Positions 42,698 to 52,568 of a stretch of DNA of 64,000 nucleotides are shown here, one piece after another. A model generated the notes under the pieces. The model had not been told where the DNA came from. It worked only from the letters and a program-made list of their open reading frames with translations, and did no database searches. The DNA is taken from assembly GCA_040386195.1 (NCBI GenBank), contig JAZKFV010000012.1, positions 73,132 to 137,131 on the forward strand. The letters run 5' to 3'. Source of the DNA: JAJTCH01 sp040386195 (lineage in GTDB: Bacteria; Pseudomonadota; Alphaproteobacteria; Rickettsiales; UBA1997). The translations under genes and the position numbers were made by a program. Each line of letters starts with the position of its first letter. Position 1 is the first letter of the stretch.

Positions 42698-44518
42698 ATG
42701 GCAAAAGAAATAGCAGAAGAAAATCTCGATCATAATCCATATTCGCTTAATGAAGATGATAAACGTTTGCTGTTAAAACAATCAATTCAACAAATTTCCA
42801 GCCCATCATTTTTATGTCAGATTGAACCGGAAAATCCTAACTTTCTGGAAATTATTGAATGCAATGAACAATTTTTAAAAAACTTTGCTTTAGAAAAAAT
42901 TGAAGTGATTGGCAATAATTATGATTTCTTGTTGCAAGGTGAAGATGTTGAATATGGTTCAAATAATTATTTTGAATATATCAATCTCATCAAAGCAGTC
43001 AAAAGCCTACAAGTTACTAATATCAAAGTTAGTATTCCTTATCCAAAAGATAAAAATAAAATTGAAGAATTTAAGGTTAGCTTTGTTCCAAGCCGCTATA
43101 AAACTCGCAATATTTACTGTGTTTTTTCTTTTGAACAATTAGCAAAAAATGCCCAAGAAGAAAATGATGGAACTCATTCAATTGCCTTAATTCAGAATTT
43201 AGAAAGAGCAATTAGAAATGAAAGAATGCTCAGAAGCATTAGCGATTTAATTGCATCGGAAGCAAATTTGAAAGGCATTGCTCAAACAATTGTCAAAACG
43301 ATGTGCGAGTATTTAAAAGTTGATAGATGTATGCTTTACGATTGCGACAACGGTGATTCTGGATTTGTGGTTGAGCATTGCACTAAAGGCACTCAAAAAA
43401 TTTCTGAGGCGGGTGATATTAAAAATCCGGAATCGCCAATTGCGCGCTATATTGAATTTCAAAATCAATTATTTTTAGATATTAATCGTCTCAAAAAAAC
43501 CACCACAATGACGGTTTATGAAGATGTTAAAAATGATCCAAAATTTAAGGTCATTGAAAATGTTTGTGATCATTTTGGGATTGGTTCGCAAATCGTGGTA
43601 ATAATGATTACTAACGACACGATTAGCGGCGGATTTTATCTACAACAATCAGCAAAAAGAAGTTGGCTTTTGGAAGAGAGTGAATTGATTAATATTATTG
43701 CCAGTCAGTTTTCAATGGCAATTGATCGCGCTAACTACACTCACAAATTATTAATTTCCAACCAAGAGCTATTAGAAAAAAGCAATAAACTAGCTGAATC
43801 ATTAGTTCAGGAAAAAAGAATGCGTGAATTACAAAGTGAATTTGTTGCTCTGGTTTCTCACGAGTTCAAAACGCCACTACAAATTATCGACGGCGCTCGA
43901 GAATTGGTGATGAGAAAATTCAAAACAATAAATATTGCCGATGAGGTAATTGATAAATCTTTAGATCGTATCAAAAGCGCGATTGTGAGAATGAGTAACT
44001 TGATTCAGAGTAATTTAAATTTGTCTAAAATTGAAATTGGCGAAGAAGGAATTAAGGTTAATAAACAAAATTTTGACATCAAAGCTTTGGTGCAAGATAT
44101 AGTTGAAAAAAACTTTAATTTAGCGCAAGAAAAACACATTAATATTGAAATTAATGTCGATAATTTTCCTGATGCTTATCTTGGTGATCAAAAATTATTA
44201 GACCATTCTTTTACCAACATCATTACTAACGCCATCAAATATTCTAAGGCTAATTCAGTAGTAAAAATTTCTGGCGCTATTAAAGAAAATAAATTGTTTT
44301 TAAAAGTTGCTGATAACGGAATTGGCATTCCTAAAGATGATTTGGATCGGATTGGTAAAAAGTTTTTTAGAGCCAAAAACACTTTGTCAGTTGCTGGAAC
44401 TGGCATTGGTTTATATCTTACTAAATATTTTATCGAATTACACGGTGGTTCTGTTTTGATAGAAAGTGAATTGGATGTTGGAACAACCATAACCGCCTTT
44501 CTTCCAATTGCTAATTAA
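42698..44518 (+). CDS. PAS-GAF sensor histidine kinase, no membrane segment
   Basis: The protein has 606 residues and is cytoplasmic by sequence. Residues about 35-145 look like a PAS domain; VIGNNYDFLLQGEDVEYG resembles the LOV signature but lacks the photoactive Cys. A GAF domain spans about 180-350. The HisKA box is LVSHEFKTPLQIIDGA with His388, then the N-box FTNIITNAIKYSKA, G1 DNGIGIPKDD, the F-box FFRAKNT and G2 GTGIGLYLTKY. No response regulator is adjacent. It is co-directional with topA, 1 bp after its stop. Confidence 0.92.
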   Translation: MAKEIAEENLDHNPYSLNEDDKRLLLKQSIQQISSPSFLCQIEPENPNFLEIIECNEQFLKNFALEKIEVIGNNYDFLLQGEDVEYGSNNYFEYINLIKAVKSLQVTNIKVSIPYPKDKNKIEEFKVSFVPSRYKTRNIYCVFSFEQLAKNAQEENDGTHSIALIQNLERAIRNERMLRSISDLIASEANLKGIAQTIVKTMCEYLKVDRCMLYDCDNGDSGFVVEHCTKGTQKISEAGDIKNPESPIARYIEFQNQLFLDINRLKKTTTMTVYEDVKNDPKFKVIENVCDHFGIGSQIVVIMITNDTISGGFYLQQSAKRSWLLEESELINIIASQFSMAIDRANYTHKLLISNQELLEKSNKLAESLVQEKRMRELQSEFVALVSHEFKTPLQIIDGARELVMRKFKTINIADEVIDKSLDRIKSAIVRMSNLIQSNLNLSKIEIGEEGIKVNKQNFDIKALVQDIVEKNFNLAQEKHINIEINVDNFPDAYLGDQKLLDHSFTNIITNAIKYSKANSVVKISGAIKENKLFLKVADNGIGIPKDDLDRIGKKFFRAKNTLSVAGTGIGLYLTKYFIELHGGSVLIESELDVGTTITAFLPIAN

Positions 44519-44526
44519 TTTTCTTT

Positions 44527-45651
44527 ATGATCAAAAAATTATCTCTGCTATTTTTTTTAATGATTTCTTTTGGTGCTAATGTTGCCGCAAAAGATGATGA
44601 ACAATATCCAAATATTTCCGGCAAAGCTTTATTTGAATTTAGAGGCGACAGCATTACTTCGAGCAAAAAAGATAATATCAATGCCAATAACGGCAATATC
44701 AATATTGATACTGATTTTGGTCTTAATTTTAACAAAAATTGGTCATTAATCACCAATTGGAGATTTGCGCCAATGAATCAGCAAAGTGCTAATAATCCGG
44801 AAAGATATCGTCAAATTCTAGCCAATAAACGCGGCAACGGTTTGAGTGAAGATGGTTTGGCGGTTGATCAGCTTAAAGGTCAATTTGAAAATGAAGATCT
44901 AAGATTTTTTTTCGGCAAGTTTAATCCAGCTTTTGGAACGGCATTTAGAAAGGAAAAAAGAATTGGGGTTTTTGTAATTGATTTCACTAAAGATTACGAG
45001 TTAAGAGGCAAAATTGGCGTTGGCTTCAGTGCGCTTTTGGAAAAAAGCGAAATAACTGTTGATACTTTTTTTAACGACACCACCGCACTTAGTAACAGCG
45101 CTATTGAAAAAAGAGGAACCGAAAATAGATCCAATGGTTTAGCCGGCAACACTTCCAGCCCATCTTCTTATACCGCCGCAATTGAAGGGCAAGATTTTTT
45201 TGGAGTAAAAGATTTATTCTATAATTTTGGTTATCGAAATTTAGCAGTTGATAATTTGCCAGGCAGAGATAACGAAACTGGTATGGTTGGCGGCTTGGAA
45301 TATCTCTTTCCTGTCGGGATAAAAACTTCACTGATTCCTTTTATTGAAATTGCTTCAATTAATAATTTGAGCGGTATTAAAGGTCGCAATTCTACCTACA
45401 CAACCGTGGCTTTAATTGGAAAATACAGCAGCTGGACAGCTAGTATTGCCAGAGTTTCTAGAAGCATAAGACAAAAAAATATTCTCACTAGCGAAGATCT
45501 CGGTCGTACCAATGACAAACAAATGCAATATTCGGTTGGTTATAAATTTAGCAATAATATTGCCGTTGATATTAGTAGGGCCAATATTAAAGAAGACGGA
45601 CGCAAGGCCGGCTTGCTTGGGGTTTTGGTGTCTTATGTCTACAATTTCTAA
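44527..45651 (+). CDS. Outer-membrane porin-like protein
   Basis: The protein has 374 residues. A Sec signal (about 1-21, GANVAA|K) is followed by alternating polar and hydrophobic strands typical of a beta-barrel, such as DTDFGLNFNKNWSLITNWRFAP, KYSSWTASIARVSRS and MQYSVGYKFSNNIAVDISRANI. It ends in an aromatic residue (YVYNF), the signal for outer-membrane insertion. About 16 strands would fit. No substrate can be inferred. It follows the histidine kinase gene by 8 bp. Confidence 0.8.
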   Translation: MIKKLSLLFFLMISFGANVAAKDDEQYPNISGKALFEFRGDSITSSKKDNINANNGNINIDTDFGLNFNKNWSLITNWRFAPMNQQSANNPERYRQILANKRGNGLSEDGLAVDQLKGQFENEDLRFFFGKFNPAFGTAFRKEKRIGVFVIDFTKDYELRGKIGVGFSALLEKSEITVDTFFNDTTALSNSAIEKRGTENRSNGLAGNTSSPSSYTAAIEGQDFFGVKDLFYNFGYRNLAVDNLPGRDNETGMVGGLEYLFPVGIKTSLIPFIEIASINNLSGIKGRNSTYTTVALIGKYSSWTASIARVSRSIRQKNILTSEDLGRTNDKQMQYSVGYKFSNNIAVDISRANIKEDGRKAGLLGVLVSYVYNF

Positions 45652-45694
45652 AAGTTAGTGAACAGTTTTCAATATTAAACCAACAACTTAATTT

Positions 45695-48106
45695 ATGTCA
45701 GAAATATTTTCTCAACTCCCGCATTTCAATCAAATAATTTTATTGGCAGCATTGTTTTTGGCTTACAACTCTTTGCCGGTAATATTTTGGGCAGTTTTGG
45801 GTTTGATTTTTACATTACAATTCAACCCGTCTATTTTTGCTTTGTCGGCTTACTCAATCTTTGCTTTGTTATTTATTTTTCCAGTACTCAGAAAAAACCT
45901 GATTACCAGACAAATCATTGTTGTAATTAAATATCTTAAACTATTACCAAAAATTTCTGACACTGAAAAAACTGCCTTAAAATCAGGAACAGTATGGGTT
46001 GATGGTGAATTATTTTCCGGTAGTCCAAACTTTAAAAATATCTTTGCTAATAACTATCCGGTTTTGACCGATGAAGAAAAATCATTTTTAGAAAATGAAG
46101 TTGAAGATTTATGCGCAATGTGCATCGATAGCGAAGTTTATCACAATAAAGATTTATCGCCGCAAACTTGGCAATATTTAAAAGATAAAAAGTTTTTTGG
46201 AATGATCATTCCTAAAAAATACGGCGGTCTTGGTTTCTCAGCCTTTGCTCACAGTTCGGTGATTCAAAAATTATCTTCAAGATCAGTGCCTTTGGCAATC
46301 ACAGCAATGGTTCCTAATTCATTAGGGCCAGCCGAATTGCTTTTACATTACGGAACCAAAGAGCAGCAAGATTATTATCTGCCAAGATTGGCAGTTGGTC
46401 TAGAAGTTCCGTGCTTTGCACTCACCGAACCAATGGCGGGAAGTGACGCAACTTCAATTATTGCTAACGGTTTAGTTTTTCAAGATAAAGATGGTGAGAT
46501 CAAAATAAAATTAAATTGGAATAAACGCTATATAACTCTGGGCGCAGTTGCTACTTTGATTGGGCTAGCTTTTCAGCTTCGTGATCCGGAAAATTTATTA
46601 GGATATGGCGTTGATGTTGGCATCACTTGCGCTTTGATTCCAAATGATACAAAGGGTGTTAAACAAGGCAGAAGACACGATCCGCTCGCCACTCCTTTTG
46701 TCAATTCACCGCTCAATGGCGACGATGTAATTATTGGATTAAATGCAATTATTGGTGGCAAAGATGGTGTGGGTAAAGGTTGGAAAATGTTAATGGAATG
46801 TTTGGCGGCAGGTCGAGGAATTTCTCTACCTTCAACCAGCACTGGCGGAGCCAAATTAGTTGCCAGAGTTGTAACTGCTTATGCCAATGTTAGACAACAA
46901 TTTGGTCTTTCTATTGGTAAATTTGAAGGAGTTGAAAAAGTTTTAGCACGAATTATCGGCAAAACTTATACTCTCGAAGCAATGCGTTCTTTCACAGCTG
47001 GTGGTATTGATTCAGGAGCAAAACCAGCAGTCATCACTGCAATTGTTAAATATCATTCCACCGAAATGTTTCGAGAAGTTGTGAGCGACGGTATGGATAT
47101 TATGGGCGGCAGCGGCATTATTCGCGGTAAAAGAAATTTACTTGCTAACGCTTATTTTTCAGTGCCAATTTCCATAACGGTTGAAGGCGCTAACATTATG
47201 ACCAGAAGCCTAATTCATTTTGGACAAGGCGCAATTATGTGTCATCCTTTTGTTTATAAGGAGATTGAAGCTTTAGAAAAAAATGATCTCACCAATTTTG
47301 ATAAAGCTTTATTCGGACATATTGCCCATTTCTCACGCAACCTAGTGAAAGCTTTATTTTTAAGCATTAGCCGCGGGCATCTTTATAAGCCAAGCACTAA
47401 TGGTGTCATTGGTAAATATGAAAAAAAGTTAGCCTGGGCATCAGCCAGTTTCGCGGTTTTGGCGGATATTGCGATTATAAAATTTGGCGGCAATTTAAAA
47501 AGAAAAGAAAAACTCAATGGCCGTTTTGGCGATATTCTTTCAATGATGTATCTGGCAGTTTGTACACTAAAAAAATTCGATGTTGAAGGAAGAAAACCTG
47601 AAGATGAAGTTGTGATTGATTATATAATGAAAGATTTATTCACCAAAATGCAAAATGCCTTTGATGGTTTGTGGCAAAATTTATTTTCCAGCTGGCTCAA
47701 TTTATTAACCATTCCAATTGCCTTTTATGCAAAAATTAATGCCTTTATTTGTCCGGCAAAAGATGATTTAGAAAATCTTTTAGTTAGAAAAGCCCTTAAA
47801 TCCGGTGAGTTCCGCAATAATTTAACTAACGGAATTTATTTACCTAAAGATCAAGACCAAGCTTTAATAAAATTAGAAAATGCGCTGGTTTTATTTGAAA
47901 AATCAGAAATGGTTTTAACTGTGATCAAAAAAGCAATTAAAGAAAATCTATTACCCAAAAAAGATCTGAATGATTTGTTGGATATTGCTGCCGCTAAAAA
48001 TATTATTAGCAAAGAAGATGCTGCAATAGTTAGACAATCCAAAGCGGCAACTTATGACGTTGTTCAGGTTGATGAATACAGCTTAGAAGATTATAAAAAT
48101 ATTTAA
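45695..48106 (+). CDS. fadE: Long acyl-CoA dehydrogenase FadE-like
   Basis: The protein has 803 residues, the size of E. coli FadE. The N-terminus holds two or three hydrophobic helices. The dehydrogenase core has GMIIPKKYGGLGFS, PNSLGPAELLLHYGT, CFALTEPMAGSDATS (FAD/substrate loop) and DGMDIMGGSGIIRGKRN. The long C-terminal DUF1974-type region is complete. It oxidises acyl-CoA to enoyl-CoA at the membrane in fatty acid degradation. Other beta-oxidation genes are not seen. lptC follows by 2 bp. Confidence 0.94.
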   Translation: MSEIFSQLPHFNQIILLAALFLAYNSLPVIFWAVLGLIFTLQFNPSIFALSAYSIFALLFIFPVLRKNLITRQIIVVIKYLKLLPKISDTEKTALKSGTVWVDGELFSGSPNFKNIFANNYPVLTDEEKSFLENEVEDLCAMCIDSEVYHNKDLSPQTWQYLKDKKFFGMIIPKKYGGLGFSAFAHSSVIQKLSSRSVPLAITAMVPNSLGPAELLLHYGTKEQQDYYLPRLAVGLEVPCFALTEPMAGSDATSIIANGLVFQDKDGEIKIKLNWNKRYITLGAVATLIGLAFQLRDPENLLGYGVDVGITCALIPNDTKGVKQGRRHDPLATPFVNSPLNGDDVIIGLNAIIGGKDGVGKGWKMLMECLAAGRGISLPSTSTGGAKLVARVVTAYANVRQQFGLSIGKFEGVEKVLARIIGKTYTLEAMRSFTAGGIDSGAKPAVITAIVKYHSTEMFREVVSDGMDIMGGSGIIRGKRNLLANAYFSVPISITVEGANIMTRSLIHFGQGAIMCHPFVYKEIEALEKNDLTNFDKALFGHIAHFSRNLVKALFLSISRGHLYKPSTNGVIGKYEKKLAWASASFAVLADIAIIKFGGNLKRKEKLNGRFGDILSMMYLAVCTLKKFDVEGRKPEDEVVIDYIMKDLFTKMQNAFDGLWQNLFSSWLNLLTIPIAFYAKINAFICPAKDDLENLLVRKALKSGEFRNNLTNGIYLPKDQDQALIKLENALVLFEKSEMVLTVIKKAIKENLLPKKDLNDLLDIAAAKNIISKEDAAIVRQSKAATYDVVQVDEYSLEDYKNI

Positions 48107-48108
48107 TT

Positions 48109-48525
48109 ATGGATCAAAATCACCAACTTATTGATGCGATCAAAAAGCGCTTAAAATTAAGAAAAATTTTAGTTTTTTTATGCGCCATAATCTTAATTTG
48201 CGGTCTATTGTCTTTTTTGTTTTATGGCTTTGACGCCACTAACAGCGCAATCAAATTTATTTCTAAAAAAGATCAAATTGATAATGTTGAAAAAGTTATG
48301 CTTAATCCGTACATCAAATTTGAACATGATGATAATCAATTTTATGACATTAAAGCCAAAAAGGCAGTTCATAAAAATAAAGATGATGTTGAATTATTTG
48401 ACGTTAAAGCATCGGGAAATAAAGGTGATATAAGCGCCGGCAATCTTTTAATCACCAATAGCGGCAATGATTTACATTTCAGTAATAATCCAATTTTAAT
48501 TATCAGAGAAACTAAAAATGAGTAA
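48109..48525 (+). CDS. lptC: LptC-like LPS export protein, short form
   Basis: The protein has 138 residues with one N-terminal membrane helix (about 20-41). The periplasmic part has MLNPYIKFEHDDNQFYDIKAKKAVHKN, then DVKASGNKGDISAGNLLI and LHFSNNPILII, the repeated strand pattern of the LptC/LptA jellyroll. It is shorter than the usual about 190 residues. LptC hands LPS from LptBFG to LptA. No lptA or lptB is next to it here. Its end overlaps aroC by 8 bp. Confidence 0.7.
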   Translation: MDQNHQLIDAIKKRLKLRKILVFLCAIILICGLLSFLFYGFDATNSAIKFISKKDQIDNVEKVMLNPYIKFEHDDNQFYDIKAKKAVHKNKDDVELFDVKASGNKGDISAGNLLITNSGNDLHFSNNPILIIRETKNE

Positions 48526-49588
48526 TAAATTCGGCAAACTTTTTTCTTTTACAACTTGGGGAGAAAGCCACGGTGAAGCAATTGGTTGTGTGATTGATGG
48601 CTGTCCGGCGCTGATTGATTTATGCGAAGATGATATTCAAAAATATTTAGAAAGAAGAAGACCAGGACAATCAAAATTTACCACTCAAAGGCAAGAAGAA
48701 GATAAAGTTAAAATTCTCTCCGGCGTTTTTGAAGGCAAAACTACTGGCACGCCAATCTCACTTATCATTTATAATCAAGATCAACGCAGCGGCGATTATG
48801 GCGATATCAAAGAAAAATTCCGTCCATCTCACGCCGATTACACCTATTTTCAAAAATACGGCATTCGCGATTATCGCGGCGGCGGGCGTTCTTCGGCAAG
48901 AGAAACGGCAATGCGCGTTGCAGCTGGCGCAGTGGCAATCAAAGTTTTGGCGCAAGAAAATATTAAAATTATTGGTTATTTAAAACAGCTCGGCGATAAA
49001 AAAATTAATCCTCAAAATATTGATTATAGTCAAATTGATAATAACGATTTTTTCTGCCCCGATTCATCTTGCGTAAAGGATTGGGAAAATTATTTACTCG
49101 AAATTAGAAAAAGTGGTAACTCAGTTGGAGCCGCAATCGAATTGATCGCAACTGGCGTTCCGGTTGGTCTTGGTGAACCAATTTATAATAAATTAGACGC
49201 AGCAATTGCTTCAGCTTTAATGAGCATCAACGCCGTTAAAGCCGTTGAAATTGGCAATGGAGTTGATGCGGCAAATTTAAGTGGCTTCGATAATGCTGAT
49301 GAAATGTGGATGGAAAATAATCAGCTAAATTTTTCTTCCAACAATGCTGGTGGCATTTTGGGTGGCATTTCTAGCGGTCAAGATATTATTGCCAGATTCA
49401 CCGTTAAGCCAACCAGCTCAATTTTGCATCCCAGAAGAACCATCGATATTAACGGCAACAACACCGAAATTATCACCAAAGGTCGCCACGATCCTTGCGT
49501 CGGCATCCGCGCCGTTCCAGTTGGCGAAGCAATGCTGGCTTGTGTTTTGCTCGATTTTTTATTGATTAACCGCGCTTATAAAAAGTAA
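48518..49588 (+). CDS. aroC: Chorismate synthase
   Basis: The protein has 356 residues. It converts 5-enolpyruvylshikimate-3-phosphate to chorismate with reduced FMN. Motifs are FTTWGESHGEAIGCVIDGCPA, RRRPGQSKFTTQRQE, DYRGGGRSSARETAMRVAAGA and the C-terminal GRHDPCVGIRAVPVGEAM. All conserved family blocks are present. It overlaps lptC by 8 bp and is followed by recQ. Confidence 0.97.
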   Translation: MSNKFGKLFSFTTWGESHGEAIGCVIDGCPALIDLCEDDIQKYLERRRPGQSKFTTQRQEEDKVKILSGVFEGKTTGTPISLIIYNQDQRSGDYGDIKEKFRPSHADYTYFQKYGIRDYRGGGRSSARETAMRVAAGAVAIKVLAQENIKIIGYLKQLGDKKINPQNIDYSQIDNNDFFCPDSSCVKDWENYLLEIRKSGNSVGAAIELIATGVPVGLGEPIYNKLDAAIASALMSINAVKAVEIGNGVDAANLSGFDNADEMWMENNQLNFSSNNAGGILGGISSGQDIIARFTVKPTSSILHPRRTIDINGNNTEIITKGRHDPCVGIRAVPVGEAMLACVLLDFLLINRAYKK

Positions 49589-49598
49589 TATTTTCAAA

Positions 49599-51422
49599 GT
49601 GAACACCCAAAATTCTCCCGCATCAATCCTTCAAAAAATCTTCGGTTATAAAAACTTTCGCGGCGCGCAGGAAGAAATTATCGACCACATTATTTCCGGC
49701 AAAAATGCTTTAGTTTTAATGCCCACTGGCGGCGGAAAATCTTTTTGTTACCAAATTCCAGCTTTGTGTTTAGACGGTGTGGCGGTGGTGATTTCGCCTT
49801 TAATTGCGCTGATGCAAGATCAGGTTTTGGCGCTTAAAGAATATGGAGTTGCGGCTGAAGCGATTAACTCTTCAATGTCTTATGGACAAATCGAAAAAGT
49901 TAAAAATTCTCTTACCAATCAACAATTAAAACTACTTTACGTTTCGCCGGAAAGATTATTAATGCCGGAGTTTTTAGAATTTTTAACCAGCATAAAAATT
50001 TCATTATTTGCCATCGACGAAGCTCATTGCGTTTCGCAATGGGGGCACGATTTTCGTCCGGTTTATACTCAGCTTGCTATTTTGCAAAATAAATTCCCCA
50101 ATGTGGTTAGAATGGCTCTAACCGCCACCGCCGATGTTCCAACCCGCCAAGATATTATTGAAAAACTCGGATTAAAAAATGCCAAAACTTTTTTAACCAG
50201 CTTTGATCGCCCCAATATTCACTACGCAATTTGCTCACGCAATAACAGCAAAAAACAATTATTAGAATTTATTAAAAGCAAACATTCTGGCGATAGCGGA
50301 ATTGTTTATTGTTTATCGCGAAACAAAACTGAAGAAATTGCTGCATGGTTAAAAGAAGAAGGATTCAACGCTTTTGCCTATCACGGCGCAATGAGCGGCG
50401 CGGATCGCCAGAAAAGCCAAGAAAAATTTATTTATCAAGAAAGTGCCATAATGGTGGCAACAATTGCTTTTGGAATGGGCATTGACAAGCCCGATGTTCG
50501 TTTTGTGGCGCATTTAAATATTCCCAAAAACATTGAAGCCTATTATCAAGAAACCGGCAGAGCAGGGCGCGACGGGCTGGCGGCAGATGCTTGGATGTGT
50601 TATGGAATGCAAGATGTGATGATGCAAAGAAATTTTATTGCTGAATCAAATGCTGATGAAAATCAAAAACGCATTGAGAATCAAAAATTAAATTCTTTGC
50701 TTGGGCTTTGCGAAGCTTCTAATTGTCGCCGGCAAATTCTCTTGGAATATTTTGGTGAAAAAACCAGCAAACCTTGCGGCAATTGCGATATTTGTCAAAA
50801 TCCGCCCCAAACTTTTGACGGAACTATTGCCGCGCAAAAAGCCATTTCCTGCGCCTATCGCACTGGGCAAATTTTTGGTGTGGCATATTTGATTGATGTT
50901 TTACTTGGCGCGGATGATCAAAGAATCAAAAATTTTAATCATGATCAAATTAGTGTTTTTGGCATTGGCAAAGAATTTAGCAAGGCTGAATGGCAAAATA
51001 TTTTTCGTCAATTAGTGGCGATGAATTTATTAAAGGTTGATATTGCTGGTCACGGTGGCATAAAAATTACTATGCAAGGGCAAGATTTTTTGCGTGATAA
51101 AAAGCGAGTGATTCAAATGCGTCGATACGAAAAAGTTGTGAAGATTAAAGACAAGCCAATCAAAATCAGCACCGCAAGAATTAATTTAGAATTAGAAAGC
51201 GAAGCAGAAAATATTCTATTCGCCAAACTCAAAGCCAAACGCCTAGAAATCTCCAAAGCCCACAACCTCCCGCCTTACATTATTTTTCACGATAAAACTT
51301 TGATTGAAATGGTAAAATCCAAACCACAAAATTTTGCCGAAATGCTAAAAATCAGCGGCGTTGGACAGCAGAAAATTGATAAATATGGTGAGGATTTTTT
51401 ACGGATTATTTTGAGTTTGTAA
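49599..51422 (+). CDS. recQ: ATP-dependent DNA helicase RecQ
   Basis: The protein has 607 residues from a GTG start. It is a 3'-5' helicase for recombination repair. Motif 0 is GYKNFRGAQEEII, Walker A is MPTGGGKS (Lys47), Walker B is DEAH at 140-143, and motif VI is YQETGRAGRDG. The RQC zinc site is built from CEASNCRR and CGNCDIC. A winged helix follows, and an HRDC domain closes the protein (PPYIIFHDKTLIEMV). It is the last gene of the fadE-lptC-aroC-recQ run. Confidence 0.96.
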   Translation: MNTQNSPASILQKIFGYKNFRGAQEEIIDHIISGKNALVLMPTGGGKSFCYQIPALCLDGVAVVISPLIALMQDQVLALKEYGVAAEAINSSMSYGQIEKVKNSLTNQQLKLLYVSPERLLMPEFLEFLTSIKISLFAIDEAHCVSQWGHDFRPVYTQLAILQNKFPNVVRMALTATADVPTRQDIIEKLGLKNAKTFLTSFDRPNIHYAICSRNNSKKQLLEFIKSKHSGDSGIVYCLSRNKTEEIAAWLKEEGFNAFAYHGAMSGADRQKSQEKFIYQESAIMVATIAFGMGIDKPDVRFVAHLNIPKNIEAYYQETGRAGRDGLAADAWMCYGMQDVMMQRNFIAESNADENQKRIENQKLNSLLGLCEASNCRRQILLEYFGEKTSKPCGNCDICQNPPQTFDGTIAAQKAISCAYRTGQIFGVAYLIDVLLGADDQRIKNFNHDQISVFGIGKEFSKAEWQNIFRQLVAMNLLKVDIAGHGGIKITMQGQDFLRDKKRVIQMRRYEKVVKIKDKPIKISTARINLELESEAENILFAKLKAKRLEISKAHNLPPYIIFHDKTLIEMVKSKPQNFAEMLKISGVGQQKIDKYGEDFLRIILSL

Positions 51423-51534
51423 AAAAATATTGCTGCAATACAAATTTTAGTTTGTTATATTTTTTTATCATTTTATTATAACAAAATCTTATCAAAATTC
51501 ACCACTAACCGCAAACAAAATTCAAAAACAAACT

Positions 51535-52536
51535 ATGCAAAAATCAACAATCAAAAAACTTCTAATCACCACCACAATAATTTTATCCCCAATTCTTTAC
51601 TGGCAAATCAAATATCCAAGTTACACCTATAGATACAAAGTGACTGTTGAGGTTGAAACTCCGCAAGGAATTAAAACTGGGTCTAGTGTGGTTGAGGTGC
51701 ATACAAATCGATATCCTGGCTGGGTGATTCTTAGTAGTGCTAATGTTGTGGTTGATAAAAAGATCAAGGGTGAAGGAACGATTGTGGATATTGCAGAAGG
51801 CAAAACCCTATTTGTTTTATTAAACGGCGCTCCTTCAGAAGGCAATCCTCATGCCTTGATATATAATGCAGTTAAAGCTCCAGAGGGTTATGGCCGATAC
51901 GATAAATATTATGCGAATACGAAGAATGCCAAAGGAATTCTACCAAGAGATAAATATCCCCGAATGGTGAGTGCCGTCAAAGATCAAGATGGGCAGGTTA
52001 AATTTACAATTGTTGAACGAACAGGATCTGTTTCGGAGCTGGTAGCTAATTTTTTTGCCGCAATAGAAGGTGATTCCAAAAAATCTGATTTTGATAATTT
52101 TATCAGGGAACGTAATTTAAAAAACTTATATGAAAAAATCAAAGATCATAAAACAATATTATCAGATTCAGAAGCCTTGTTGATGCTGAGTGATTTAGTT
52201 TCTTATATGCAGCAAAAAAACAATAAATTTGATCCTGAGATCAAAAATATCAAGTGGTTATCGGAATATGAAACGAAGAAGGCTCTATCAAAAATAGAGC
52301 AAGAACTTAGCGGCGATAAGAATCCCTACCTATTAGTTTTTAAGAGGAGTCCAGAATTAGAAAAAGTTTTTGGTGAAGGGGTAAGAATTAAGCAGATAAC
52401 TGTTGAAACTACGAATGATAAGTTGGAGTGGAAGATAGAAAAGTTACCAATATGGAACGAAATAATAAAATACGTAGATGATACTGCTAGGGATAGCAAC
52501 AACTTTACATATTTGCCATTTTCCATCAAGTACTAA
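51535..52536 (+). CDS. Membrane-anchored protein of unknown function upstream of the giant RTX gene
   Basis: The protein has 333 residues. A basic start and one hydrophobic segment (about 9-24) suggest a signal anchor. It contains YRYKVTVEVETPQGIKTGSSVVEVH and a region FVLLNGAPSEGNPHALIY. The beta-rich first half resembles uncharacterised proteobacterial proteins with the same YRxxLTVEVETPxGxxxGSxV opening. The second half is helical and charged. It ends 32 bp before the giant RTX gene and may share its transcript. I do not recognise a functional family. Confidence 0.65.
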   Translation: MQKSTIKKLLITTTIILSPILYWQIKYPSYTYRYKVTVEVETPQGIKTGSSVVEVHTNRYPGWVILSSANVVVDKKIKGEGTIVDIAEGKTLFVLLNGAPSEGNPHALIYNAVKAPEGYGRYDKYYANTKNAKGILPRDKYPRMVSAVKDQDGQVKFTIVERTGSVSELVANFFAAIEGDSKKSDFDNFIRERNLKNLYEKIKDHKTILSDSEALLMLSDLVSYMQQKNNKFDPEIKNIKWLSEYETKKALSKIEQELSGDKNPYLLVFKRSPELEKVFGEGVRIKQITVETTNDKLEWKIEKLPIWNEIIKYVDDTARDSNNFTYLPFSIKY

Positions 52537-52568
52537 TTAAATTATCAACTCAGAATAAAACTAAAATT

